Origin: Chloroflexota bacterium
GTDB taxonomy: Bacteria; Chloroflexota; Ktedonobacteria; Ktedonobacterales; Ktedonobacteraceae
Direction: 5' to 3'
NCBI GenBank assembly: GCA_902812455.1
Contig: CADDZH010000014.1
Coordinates: forward strand, 1-64,000
DNA length: 64,000 nucleotides
The translations under genes and the position numbers were made by a program. The number at the start of each line of letters is the position of its first letter. Positions within the stretch are counted from its first letter, which is position 1. Under the pieces are notes generated by a model that saw only the letters and a program-made list of their open reading frames with translations, searched no databases and was not told the origin of the DNA. Positions 40,840 to 48,314 of this stretch are shown piece after piece.

Positions 40840-41361
40840 TCATAAATCTGCCAGATATTGAGAACGCTCTTCGCGCATCTGCCTGATAATTTCGGTAGAA
40901 TCATCAAGGACTTGACCAGGATGATTTTTCTTAAACTGCTCCCGTAACTCAAGGAGTTTTTCTAATGCCTCGCGAGTCATAGGAGTGCGTTCCTGTTGAA
41001 GTGCGCTGGTACCAGCAGATATAGTTTGTTCTAATTCCTTATCGCGTTCTTCACGGACCTGATGCAGCGTTTCGACAGAATCATACGTTTCATTGGGATG
41101 CCTGCGCATAATCTCATCCCTTGTCCGCAGCAAATCTTCTACCGCCTCTGGATTAAGTCCATGTCGTCGCTCTACCAGACTTGCCTCCGAGGGAACGGCT
41201 TTTTCAAGAATTTCTCCGACATACTCATAGACTGAGAGATCTTTTTGTGCAGCAGCCATCTTGATACGCCGGCGAAGCTCAGGACTTATATCGATCATGA
41301 GCCGCGAGCGCTTTCTAGAAGTCCGGGAATTATCATCTTCATAAGGTTGCCGTACTGCCAT
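40840..41361 (-). CDS. Antitoxin-like ribbon-helix-helix protein with duplicated C-terminal modules
   Basis: 173 residues after AAAAAGAGGTGAAACG and ATG, far longer than a standard VapB (about 80). Residues 18-55 (KRSRLMIDISPELRRRIKMA, then DLSVYEYVGEILEKAV) form an RHH DNA-binding motif. The C-terminal part holds two repeats of about 45 residues: VEDLLRTRDEIMRRHPNETY with DSVETLHQVREERDKEL, and LEKLLELREQFKKNHPGQVL with DSTEIIRQMREERSQYL. The repeats could be two toxin-wrapping arms. It is followed directly by the PIN toxin gene. Confidence 0.75.
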   Translation of the reverse strand: MAVRQPYEDDNSRTSRKRSRLMIDISPELRRRIKMAAAQKDLSVYEYVGEILEKAVPSEASLVERRHGLNPEAVEDLLRTRDEIMRRHPNETYDSVETLHQVREERDKELEQTISAGTSALQQERTPMTREALEKLLELREQFKKNHPGQVLDDSTEIIRQMREERSQYLADL

Positions 41362-41463
41362 CGTTTCACCTCTTTTTCATCATTTCACTTCGTTCTTCTT
41401 TAGAAAGAAACGCCGAACGGACTACGCAACCAATTATATGCTAATGGCGACAAGGATACAAGC

Positions 41464-44136
41464 TCAGTCCACCCTGGGCACGCGAGCCAGAATAGCTGAG
41501 ACCACCTCGTAGTTGCTGGTGCCCAGGCGGCGGGCCACCTCTTCGGCGCTCAGCACCGCGTTCCCTTGCCGTCCAATCAACACCACTTCATCACCTACCC
41601 GCGTTTGAGGGATGTGCGTGACATCGATCATGCACTGATCCATGCAGACGCGACCCAGAATTGGCGCTTCCTGCCCATGGATCAAGACCGTTCCCCAGTT
41701 GTATGGCCCTCGCCTGAATCCATCGGCGTAGCCCACCGGCAACGTCGCCACCAGCGTTGGCCGCTCCGTCACGTACTGGCAGCCATAACTGATACACTCT
41801 CCGGCCGGCACCAGCTTCACCTGCGCCACCTGCGTCTTGAAGGAGAGGGCAGGCCGGAATCCTTCCGGCAAAGGCAACTCCGGTGATGGATCGAGTCCAT
41901 AGAGCGCAATGCCTGGCCGCACCATGTCAAAATGCGCTTCTGGGAGCGTGAGCAGCGCCGCGCTGTTGGCCGCGTGCACCAGAGGAGGGCGCAGACCCTG
42001 CTGGTCAAGCGCATGCAACACCCACTGGAAGCGCTCAAGCTGCAGCCGCACATGTGTTTGATCTACAGTATCGGCCATCGCAAAATGGGTAAAGATGCCC
42101 TCGAATTGCAGCCCTGGCAGCGCTACAATCTCGCGCGCCAGCGCAATCACTTCCTCAACCTGCTCTGCCCGTATGCCGAGTCGCCCCATACCTGTATCGA
42201 CCTTGACATGGACATTGACAGCTTGCCCGAGGGCCTGCGCCGCTCGCGAAAGCGCCTGCGCTGCCTCGATAGAATAGAGCGTCACAGTCAGGCCCAGCCG
42301 CACAGCTTCACGCATCTGCCATGCCGGAACATAGCCAAAAACAAGGATAGGAGCGCTTACACCTGCTTCGCGTAACGGCGTCGCCTCGCTCACAGTTGCC
42401 ACACCCAGCATACTCGCTCCGTTGTGCAAGACGGTTCGCGCTACCTTCACAGCGCCATGCCCGTAAGCATCGGCCTTCAGACTGGCCAGTACGCGCACCT
42501 CCGGCCCCACAATACCTTTGATCAGCCGTGTATTGTTGGCTATTGCGCTCAGGTCGATTTCGACCCATGTTGGTCGTTCGGGCCGCATGACAACGATCTG
42601 CTTCCAGCCCGGTGTCTGCCTCACCAGTTGCTCCGGCGCCTGTGCGGGCTGCGCCATGAGCATCTCTGTCACCCGCTCCATGCGCATCTCCTCAGAGCCT
42701 TTGATGAGTATTGTGGCAGCCGGTACTCCCTCTGGCGATTTCACAGCCAGCGCTAGCGTCTCAACCAGTTGGCGGGCTACCTGAGCTGCATCTTCATGCG
42801 TTGCAGTGGTAATAATCCGTTCTGACGCAAGTCCGGCCCTGCGAGCCGATTCCGCAATCAAATCGGCTCGCTCTCCTCGCGTGATCAGGTAATCGACGCA
42901 CGAAGCTACTTCCAGCCCAACCAGGCGATGAGCTTCCTCCTCGTAATCGCCCAGGCGCAGCATATCGCCCAGGACCGCTATGCGACCGCCTGTGGGAAGG
43001 GCTTTCAGTGTCTCCAATCCCGCGATCATCGAAGCCGGCGTCGCATTATGGGTATCGTCAAGCAGCATCGTACCACCTATACCTGGAAGCGGGTTGAGCC
43101 TGCCCGGCAGGGGTTTCACGTTCTCCAGAGCGCGCTGTATCTCTCCTGTATGCAAGCCACAATATCTACCTACTATGTACGCAGCCAGCATCGTCGAAAC
43201 ATGATGCGCCCCCAACAAATGAGAGAAGAGATATGTAGGAGCCTGATTTATCACGCCCTCGCTCACGCCCTCAACCAGTGAATCGACCTGAGATGATGTG
43301 ATGTCAATGGTCGAGGATGAGGGCGCATTAAATTGCGCTCCTACGCCATCCCATGTGACCTGCACGTCCTTTGCCCTCGAAGGGAAAAACGGGGTGATGG
43401 GGGCGCTAATGGACTCAATAAATTGCGGCCCTATATCATCGCCATTGGCAATGGCCATGCCATCTTCGGGAAGGCTCACCAGCAGCATAAGCAGTTCTTC
43501 CGCCAATCGCTCGAGGCTGCCGAAATATTGCAATTGGGCCGGGCTGATGTTGGTAAGGACGCCAATGCGCGGGCGCGTGATTTGACAAAGATCGCGAATT
43601 TCACCCGGGTGATCGCAACTCAGCTCCAGCACAGCATATTCATGGCGTTCTTCCAGGCGACCGAGTGAAAGTGGTATACCAAGCAGGTCGTTGTAGTTCT
43701 GCCAGCTACGAAAGGTAGCGAAAGTGCCGGAAAGCACCGAGGCAATGCCCTCTTTTGTGCTGGTCTTGCCCGTGCTGCCGGTAACGGCAATTACCGTGGG
43801 ATGCCAGCGCCCCAGGATGTAGCGGGCATAGTGCTGTAAAGCGATGCGGGTATCGGGTACAATAATCGTAGCGACGCCCGATCGCGCCAAAATTGCCCTC
43901 GTCTCTTCAGCCAGCGCGTTCATTACTCGCGCCTCGACCAGCAAACCCGTTGCTCCACGACCGGCTGCATCCAGCAGGTAATCATGTCCATCACCATGCT
44001 CACCGCGCACCGCGACAAACAGTTCTCCTGGGATCAACTGGCGCGTATCCTGGTTAAACGTATCAAAATGGGTCTGTTTGCCTGGAAATGTAAGAACGCC
44101 TTGCGTGGCCTCAAGCAAGTGATCGAGATATATCAT
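41464..44136 (-). CDS. MurF-alanine racemase fusion protein
   Basis: 890 residues from the ATG at 44136 (MIYLDHLLEATQG). A longer frame passes through a hairpin and is not favoured. Residues 1-460 are UDP-MurNAc-tripeptide:D-Ala-D-Ala ligase (MurF), with the ATP loop TGSTGKTSTKEG near residue 115, LLDDTHNATPASM and AVLGDML. Residues about 530-890 are alanine racemase: the PLP Lys lies in ASLKADAYGHGA near 553, then VKVDTGMGRLGIR, HAANSAALL, ISYGCQY with the catalytic Tyr, and GRVCMDQCMIDV. The fusion makes D-Ala and adds D-Ala-D-Ala in one polypeptide. Family C palindromes at 43321-43434 are translated in the MurF middle domain. MurF-Alr fusions are known in Bacteroidota. Confidence 0.93.
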   Translation of the reverse strand: MIYLDHLLEATQGVLTFPGKQTHFDTFNQDTRQLIPGELFVAVRGEHGDGHDYLLDAAGRGATGLLVEARVMNALAEETRAILARSGVATIIVPDTRIALQHYARYILGRWHPTVIAVTGSTGKTSTKEGIASVLSGTFATFRSWQNYNDLLGIPLSLGRLEERHEYAVLELSCDHPGEIRDLCQITRPRIGVLTNISPAQLQYFGSLERLAEELLMLLVSLPEDGMAIANGDDIGPQFIESISAPITPFFPSRAKDVQVTWDGVGAQFNAPSSSTIDITSSQVDSLVEGVSEGVINQAPTYLFSHLLGAHHVSTMLAAYIVGRYCGLHTGEIQRALENVKPLPGRLNPLPGIGGTMLLDDTHNATPASMIAGLETLKALPTGGRIAVLGDMLRLGDYEEEAHRLVGLEVASCVDYLITRGERADLIAESARRAGLASERIITTATHEDAAQVARQLVETLALAVKSPEGVPAATILIKGSEEMRMERVTEMLMAQPAQAPEQLVRQTPGWKQIVVMRPERPTWVEIDLSAIANNTRLIKGIVGPEVRVLASLKADAYGHGAVKVARTVLHNGASMLGVATVSEATPLREAGVSAPILVFGYVPAWQMREAVRLGLTVTLYSIEAAQALSRAAQALGQAVNVHVKVDTGMGRLGIRAEQVEEVIALAREIVALPGLQFEGIFTHFAMADTVDQTHVRLQLERFQWVLHALDQQGLRPPLVHAANSAALLTLPEAHFDMVRPGIALYGLDPSPELPLPEGFRPALSFKTQVAQVKLVPAGECISYGCQYVTERPTLVATLPVGYADGFRRGPYNWGTVLIHGQEAPILGRVCMDQCMIDVTHIPQTRVGDEVVLIGRQGNAVLSAEEVARRLGTSNYEVVSAILARVPRVD
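43321..43434. repeat. Two family C palindromes inside the murF part
   Basis: 43321-43344 (minus strand GTAGGAGCGCAATTTAATGC, GCCC) reads V-G-A-Q-F-N-A-P. 43399-43434 is a longer degenerate copy that reads I-G-P-Q-F-I, then AP after an insertion. Both use the same frame relative to the palindrome as the pdhA copy. Confidence 0.6.
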
Positions 44137-44148
44137 AAAAACCTGTCT

Positions 44149-44242
44149 AGTGAGCATGAGAGGGGCAAGCCCTCTCACTACTATATATGTGCAGAACCGA
44201 ATTGCATTTGTATATACTAGTGATGACCCTTGCGGTCATCAT
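44149..44242. repeat. Two hairpins upstream of murF-alr
   Basis: GTGAGAGGGCTTGCCCCTCTC-like arms at 44149-44180 and AGTGATGACCCTTGCGGTCA followed by TCAT at 44219-44242. Both share the CCCTTGCGG/CTTGCCCC theme with family B. The 285-bp gap to the next gene has no other recognised feature. Confidence 0.5.
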
Positions 44243-44421
44243 GTTTGCACTCATTATGCCCTACAAACCTCTCGCACCCTCTCTTGCAGGCAGTATAGCA
44301 TACCGGTGAAACCCATACAGCTATGCAATCGTGTAACCCTCAGTTGTGTGTCTGAACGCCGCTCTCTTCCTGTCTGGAAGTGGAGCAGGCGCAATACAGG
44401 TACTGAGAAAGAGGTGATAAT

Positions 44422-44586
44422 ATGCCTATACTGCAATTGATTATACTCATCATTGTGGTAATTTTATTGCTGAGTGTGCTTTTTGCTCCATATGGAGGAA
44501 CGTATGCCACATACCGCTATCCAGGTTCGATTATTCTCTTCATTATTGCAGTCATTGTATTACTCTGGCTGCTTGGAGTGATATAA
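44422..44586 (+). CDS. Small two-helix membrane protein (54 aa)
   Basis: A short frame with AGAGGTGATAAT directly before the ATG. Two hydrophobic helices (PILQLIILIIVVILLLSVLF and the IIAVIVLLWLLGV end) flank a short polar loop with PYGGTYATYRYPG. The layout is that of DUF3309-type microproteins (about 50 residues, two helices with a Gly/Tyr-rich loop), though I cannot confirm the family. It is transcribed divergently from murF-alr. A strong terminator-like hairpin follows 57 bp downstream. Function unknown. Confidence 0.6.
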   Translation: MPILQLIILIIVVILLLSVLFAPYGGTYATYRYPGSIILFIIAVIVLLWLLGVI

Positions 44587-44643
44587 CAGGGCCGGTATCA
44601 ATCGAAGACAACCTCAATAAAAACCTGGTAACGCTTCTTCAAC

Positions 44644-44729
44644 TTCCGGCAGCACCCTTTGCATCGTAATCTGTTCCGGTATCAATAACCACAGGTTGAG
44701 ATGCAGGGGTGCTGCCGGAAAATTTTTTT
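44644..44729 (+). terminator. Long-stem rho-independent terminator
   Basis: TTCCGGCAGCACCC with TTTGCATC pairs with GATGCAGG plus GGTGCTGCCGGAA (about 21 bp, one or two imperfect pairs) around a loop of about 33 nt. AATTTTTTT follows. It ends transcription after the 54-residue membrane protein. The long loop leaves room for a small RNA. Confidence 0.8.
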
Positions 44730-44753
44730 GCTTTCCACTTTTCCTACCAGCTT

Positions 44754-44771
44754 TTGTGAACTTTTTCACAA
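44754..44771. promoter_or_regulatory. Perfect 7-bp inverted repeat, possible operator
   Basis: TTGTGAA-CTTT-TTCACAA in an AT-rich setting about 190 bp before the DUF2690 gene. It could be a repressor site or just part of the terminator's flank. Confidence 0.35.
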
Positions 44772-44958
44772 TCAGCATTTTTTAATTTTTTTGCCCTCAA
44801 AACGTCTAGATTTGTAGAGGTTTTTGTTTTAAACTCTAGTTGAGAGGGATTTAAAAAGCTGTAGACCAATTTGAGTAGTTGTTCCACATTCTGGTAGTCA
44901 GGCTCTTCTTAAGATCGTCCTTCAACAAGAGATTGTCCTTCAACAAGGAGGAAACATC

Positions 44959-45426
44959 ATGCGGCGAATCCGGCTACTTCTTGTCTCAGTTGCCCTGCTC
45001 ACCATCCTGGTTGGCATAACAGTCCTTAGCGGGTGGAAGATAGCCTCTGCGCAGGCAACGCATACCCAGGCGGCTGCACACCCAGCGAAGCAGCATGTCA
45101 GTTGCTCAGGGGAGGGATGCGACGGCCTCAATCCTGAAACGGCAGGTTGCGCAGCGGATGCCTACACCGTGCAAACAGCGGTCTTCGCCAACTCTTTTGT
45201 CCAGTTGCGCTACTCTCCCACCTGCGGAGCCAACTGGGGACGAGTGATAAGCAGGGTTGGCCTTGCCTATCTCGTCATCAGAAGCCAGCGCATTGATGGA
45301 CTTACGTATACGTTTGGCGGCGGCAACTATTACTATGCATGGTCTGCAATGGTCTATGCACCAACAGTGCAAGCGCGAGCATGCGGAGGTGTCAATGCTA
45401 TCAGTGGCTGCACCGCTTATGTCTAG
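44959..45426 (+). CDS. Secreted DUF2690-domain protein
   Basis: 155 residues after AACAAGGAGGAAACATC and ATG. A clear signal peptide (RR, then LLLVSVALLTILVGITVLSG, and an A-S-A cleavage region near residue 31) precedes an exported domain with CSGEGCDGLNPETAGCAADA and then QLRYSPTCGANWGRV. This is the Cys-rich DUF2690 pattern. The mature protein has six or more cysteines that could form disulfides. DUF2690 proteins are secreted by Actinobacteria and Chloroflexota, and no function is known. Convergent with dprA, 5 bp apart. Confidence 0.87.
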   Translation: MRRIRLLLVSVALLTILVGITVLSGWKIASAQATHTQAAAHPAKQHVSCSGEGCDGLNPETAGCAADAYTVQTAVFANSFVQLRYSPTCGANWGRVISRVGLAYLVIRSQRIDGLTYTFGGGNYYYAWSAMVYAPTVQARACGGVNAISGCTAYV

Positions 45427-45431
45427 TTTTG

Positions 45432-46580
45432 CTATCTTGCCAGCACATACTGCATATTGCCGACCTGCCGGATCATGCCCTTGATCTCCATCATCATGAG
45501 GGTCGATGTGACGATCATGGTGGGCAACTCCGAGTCCCTGATAATCTCATCGACCTGGCGTGGCTCGTGACTGATCAGCCCGAGCAGCAGGCGCTCTTCT
45601 TCATTCTCAGGAAGCACAGCCTGCATCTCAATCTGCTGTGGAACCATGAACAGGTTGAGCGCCATCAGGATATCGTTGATATTCGTCACCAGGTGAGCGC
45701 CATCCTGGATAAGTTTGTTCACGCCTACGCTTCCTGGCGAGTAGATGCTGTTTGGTACGGCAAAGACTTCGCGTCCCTGTTCGAGCGCGAAGTTAGCTGT
45801 GATGAGCGCCCCGCTTTGTTGTGGGGCCTCAGTAACGAGCACGCCCAGCGAGAGACCAGATATAATACGGTTGCGGGCCGGGAAATTCCTGGCATCAGGC
45901 TTCACGCCCAGCGGGAACTCGGTGATCAGCGCTCCCTGCTCCGATTCGACAATGCGCCGCGCCAGGCCGAGATTGGCCGCCGGGTAGATGGCATCCAGCC
46001 CGTTCGCCAGTACGGCTATTGTGCGCCCACCGGCATCCAGGGCCGCCGTATGGGCAATCGTATCGATGCCTTGAGCCAGCCCGCTCACCACAGTCACTTT
46101 TCCCTCCGCCAGCTCCTTCACGAATTGTTCGGTGACCTGCCGGCCATAGGTAGAGACCTTGCGCGTGCCAACCACGCCGAGCGCGAAGCGGTCTTCGTCA
46201 TACTTCAGCGTACCGGCCACGTAGAGCACCGGCGGGGCATTGATCAGCTCCTTGAGCAGGGGTGGATAATCCCTATCCTTGATGGTAATCACGCGCACCC
46301 GCAGTCGTTGCAGTCGCTCCAGCTCTCGCTGTGGGTCGATCCCGGCGCGCTGCTTAAGAAAGCCATCTATCGTCTTTTGATCCAGGCCGGCCTGCGCCAG
46401 TTCTTTGCTATCTGCCCTCCAGGCTGCCGCGATATCATCGTGAAAGTAGCCACGCAGGGTATTGAAACGCATTGGCCCGATGCCCAGGACACGACTGAAC
46501 GCAACCCAGTACGATAGTTCTTCCAGCGAAAGGGCATCGGACTGGTAATAGTGGGCGGGCCAATCAAATACTTTCATCAT
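45432..46580 (-). CDS. dprA: DNA-processing protein DprA
   Basis: 382 residues after TAAAGGATCATAG and ATG. The Rossmann-like DprA core shows VGTRKVSTYGRQVTEQFVKE, VSGLAQGIDTIAHTAALDAG, AVLANGLDAIYPAAN, FPARNRIISGLSLGVLVTEA and SGALITANFALEQGREVFAV. An N-terminal helical (SAM-like) region of about 90 residues is present, and a C-terminal winged-helix (about 70 residues) ends the protein. DprA loads RecA on incoming single-stranded DNA during natural transformation. No other competence gene is in the window. Confidence 0.97.
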   Translation of the reverse strand: MMKVFDWPAHYYQSDALSLEELSYWVAFSRVLGIGPMRFNTLRGYFHDDIAAAWRADSKELAQAGLDQKTIDGFLKQRAGIDPQRELERLQRLRVRVITIKDRDYPPLLKELINAPPVLYVAGTLKYDEDRFALGVVGTRKVSTYGRQVTEQFVKELAEGKVTVVSGLAQGIDTIAHTAALDAGGRTIAVLANGLDAIYPAANLGLARRIVESEQGALITEFPLGVKPDARNFPARNRIISGLSLGVLVTEAPQQSGALITANFALEQGREVFAVPNSIYSPGSVGVNKLIQDGAHLVTNINDILMALNLFMVPQQIEMQAVLPENEEERLLLGLISHEPRQVDEIIRDSELPTMIVTSTLMMMEIKGMIRQVGNMQYVLAR

Positions 46581-46602
46581 CTATGATCCTTTACCTATTT
46601 CA

Positions 46603-48075
46603 TTATTCTTGCGGGGCTTGCTTTTGTGGCAGGTTCACATCTTCCCGGAATCCTTGAAATGGTTCCTGCGCGGGCACTTGCCCTGCGGGTTTGTGCGCAT
46701 TTTGTGTGCCATTACCATCAACTTTCCTATCTAGCGTGGCATAATCTTGCAGCCATAGTTCTCCTGTGCCCTGCTTGCGCCTCTGGTACACAATAATTGC
46801 TACAATGCCCATCAAGGGAAACACGATCAGCAAAACCCCAATCGTGGTCAGGATAGGGATGGTACCATCGCTGGCCGCTGGCCGCTGCCCCCCATTCACC
46901 GGCGACGATGAGCGGGGGGTCGGAGTTATCTGGTCCGGGCTGAGCACTCCCGGCTGGCCGAGAGAAAGACGCCATTGATTCTCGAGGTAAAGTGTGTTTT
47001 CTCCCAGCACCCGTTGCAAATCGCTATCAAAATCGATAGCCGGATCGTTCATGTTCCCGATAAGTCGCACCATTTTCGCCAGCCCAAAAGTCTTGTACAT
47101 ATAGGTAATGAGCTGCCAACTCTCAGCATATGCCAGGTAGGCCTGGCCGGCATCGGCGGGAAAATTGAGCGTGATATCGGCGAGCCGGAGCAGCGAGTGC
47201 GTCATGAGCGCCTCCTGAAAACGCGCTTCCATTTCTGGCTCATGGTAGAACTGGTTATAGACCGCCAATCCCTCATCAAACCATGTAGGAACTGCCTGCC
47301 CTTGAGCTATCAATTGATGGAAAACCAGGTGCGCCAGCTCATGCGGCATATCACGAACAAGTGTGGGGTCCTGGCTATCAAGGGCGCTGATGAACGCCTC
47401 GTTAAGGGGAGGAACTGCTTCGCCGCCTACCCATTCGTAGGAGCCAGGCGGGAGAGCGCCATGGAAATCGCCTTCGCTGGCATAAACCCATAAATTGATC
47501 GGGTGGAGCAGCCCGCCGCCCAGGTTACTACTGATATGGTTCAAGCTATTGACGGCATCCTGGAGCAACAATTGGCCAAAGGCCTGCGAGCGAGTATACC
47601 AGTACACATGTAACATTCCTTGTGACAGGTTCTGCCAGGAAAAACGAGTGTCTATAATCGTGAAATACTGCGTGGCCTGCGTATGCTGGTACCCACTGCT
47701 ATCCTGGATGACCCAATAGTACTGTACAGGGGTTCCCGGCATCAGGAAATTATTCCCACTGGTATTTTCCTGCCAGCTCACCGTGATACTTCTTGCAGGC
47801 TTACTGATAGATATAGGATGCAGGGTTGGATACGTGTCAGGCCCGGCGTCGTATGCTATGTAAATAATCGCCTCGGTAATAGGGCTGCTGGAGTCAACTG
47901 CGCTCATTTGAAAGTCGATAGAATCAGGAAAATGCATAGAATCGCTTTCTGAAGTCACAGTAATGGGGTCGCTACGAACATGAGCATAGGCCGCCGGAGA
48001 GAAGATCATCAATATGAGAAATATGCTGAAAACAGAAAGGAATAGAAGCCGGAACAGGTAGTTAAGCCGAGACAT
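46603..48075 (-). CDS. Exported gluzincin metallopeptidase (peptidase MA-like)
   Basis: 490 residues after GGGGAGGAATCTAGCTC and ATG. A signal peptide (LFRLLFLSVFSIFLILMIFS, cleaved after AYA) is followed by a beta-rich N-domain of about 150 residues. A metallopeptidase domain has the zinc motif HELAH at 245-249 and the third ligand Glu in WFDEGLAVYNQ near 267. A C-terminal membrane helix (ILTTIGVLLIVFPLMGIVAI) and a short basic cytosolic tail follow. The protein is thus an outward-facing, C-terminally anchored peptidase. Target unknown. It lies upstream of dprA on the same strand and diverges from the PBP gene. Confidence 0.85.
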   Translation of the reverse strand: MSRLNYLFRLLFLSVFSIFLILMIFSPAAYAHVRSDPITVTSESDSMHFPDSIDFQMSAVDSSSPITEAIIYIAYDAGPDTYPTLHPISISKPARSITVSWQENTSGNNFLMPGTPVQYYWVIQDSSGYQHTQATQYFTIIDTRFSWQNLSQGMLHVYWYTRSQAFGQLLLQDAVNSLNHISSNLGGGLLHPINLWVYASEGDFHGALPPGSYEWVGGEAVPPLNEAFISALDSQDPTLVRDMPHELAHLVFHQLIAQGQAVPTWFDEGLAVYNQFYHEPEMEARFQEALMTHSLLRLADITLNFPADAGQAYLAYAESWQLITYMYKTFGLAKMVRLIGNMNDPAIDFDSDLQRVLGENTLYLENQWRLSLGQPGVLSPDQITPTPRSSSPVNGGQRPAASDGTIPILTTIGVLLIVFPLMGIVAIIVYQRRKQGTGELWLQDYATLDRKVDGNGTQNAHKPAGQVPAQEPFQGFREDVNLPQKQAPQE

Positions 48076-48314
48076 GAGCTAGATTCCTCCCCAATCATTC
48101 GAGGTATGTTGCCCCTATTGTACATGATTTTGCATGGCCTGAACAGGTAGTCCTGTTAATATACTATCCCTTATGCGTTCAGGTAAGTGAGTGAAGATGT
48201 TATGTGGATTTATGGCTGTTGGACGGTGTCTTTCCAATCCCTCTGAAAACGATGGTATATCTCGTTCTTTCTTATACCGGAAGAACTAATGTCAAAAAGG
48301 ATGTACAGCGCTAT

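Larger units (their letters stand above)
44587..44958. other. AT-rich region with terminator and inverted repeat
   Basis: This 372-bp gap contains a long terminator hairpin (44644-44729), a TTGTGAA inverted repeat (44754-44771) and an AT-rich stretch before the DUF2690 gene where a promoter is likely but was not pinned down. Confidence 0.65.

Noticed and set aside
45339..46517. Open frame of 392 codons on the plus strand opposite dprA
   Set aside because: It is antisense to a well-supported dprA. Its His/Arg/Gln-rich composition is typical of a reverse-frame shadow.
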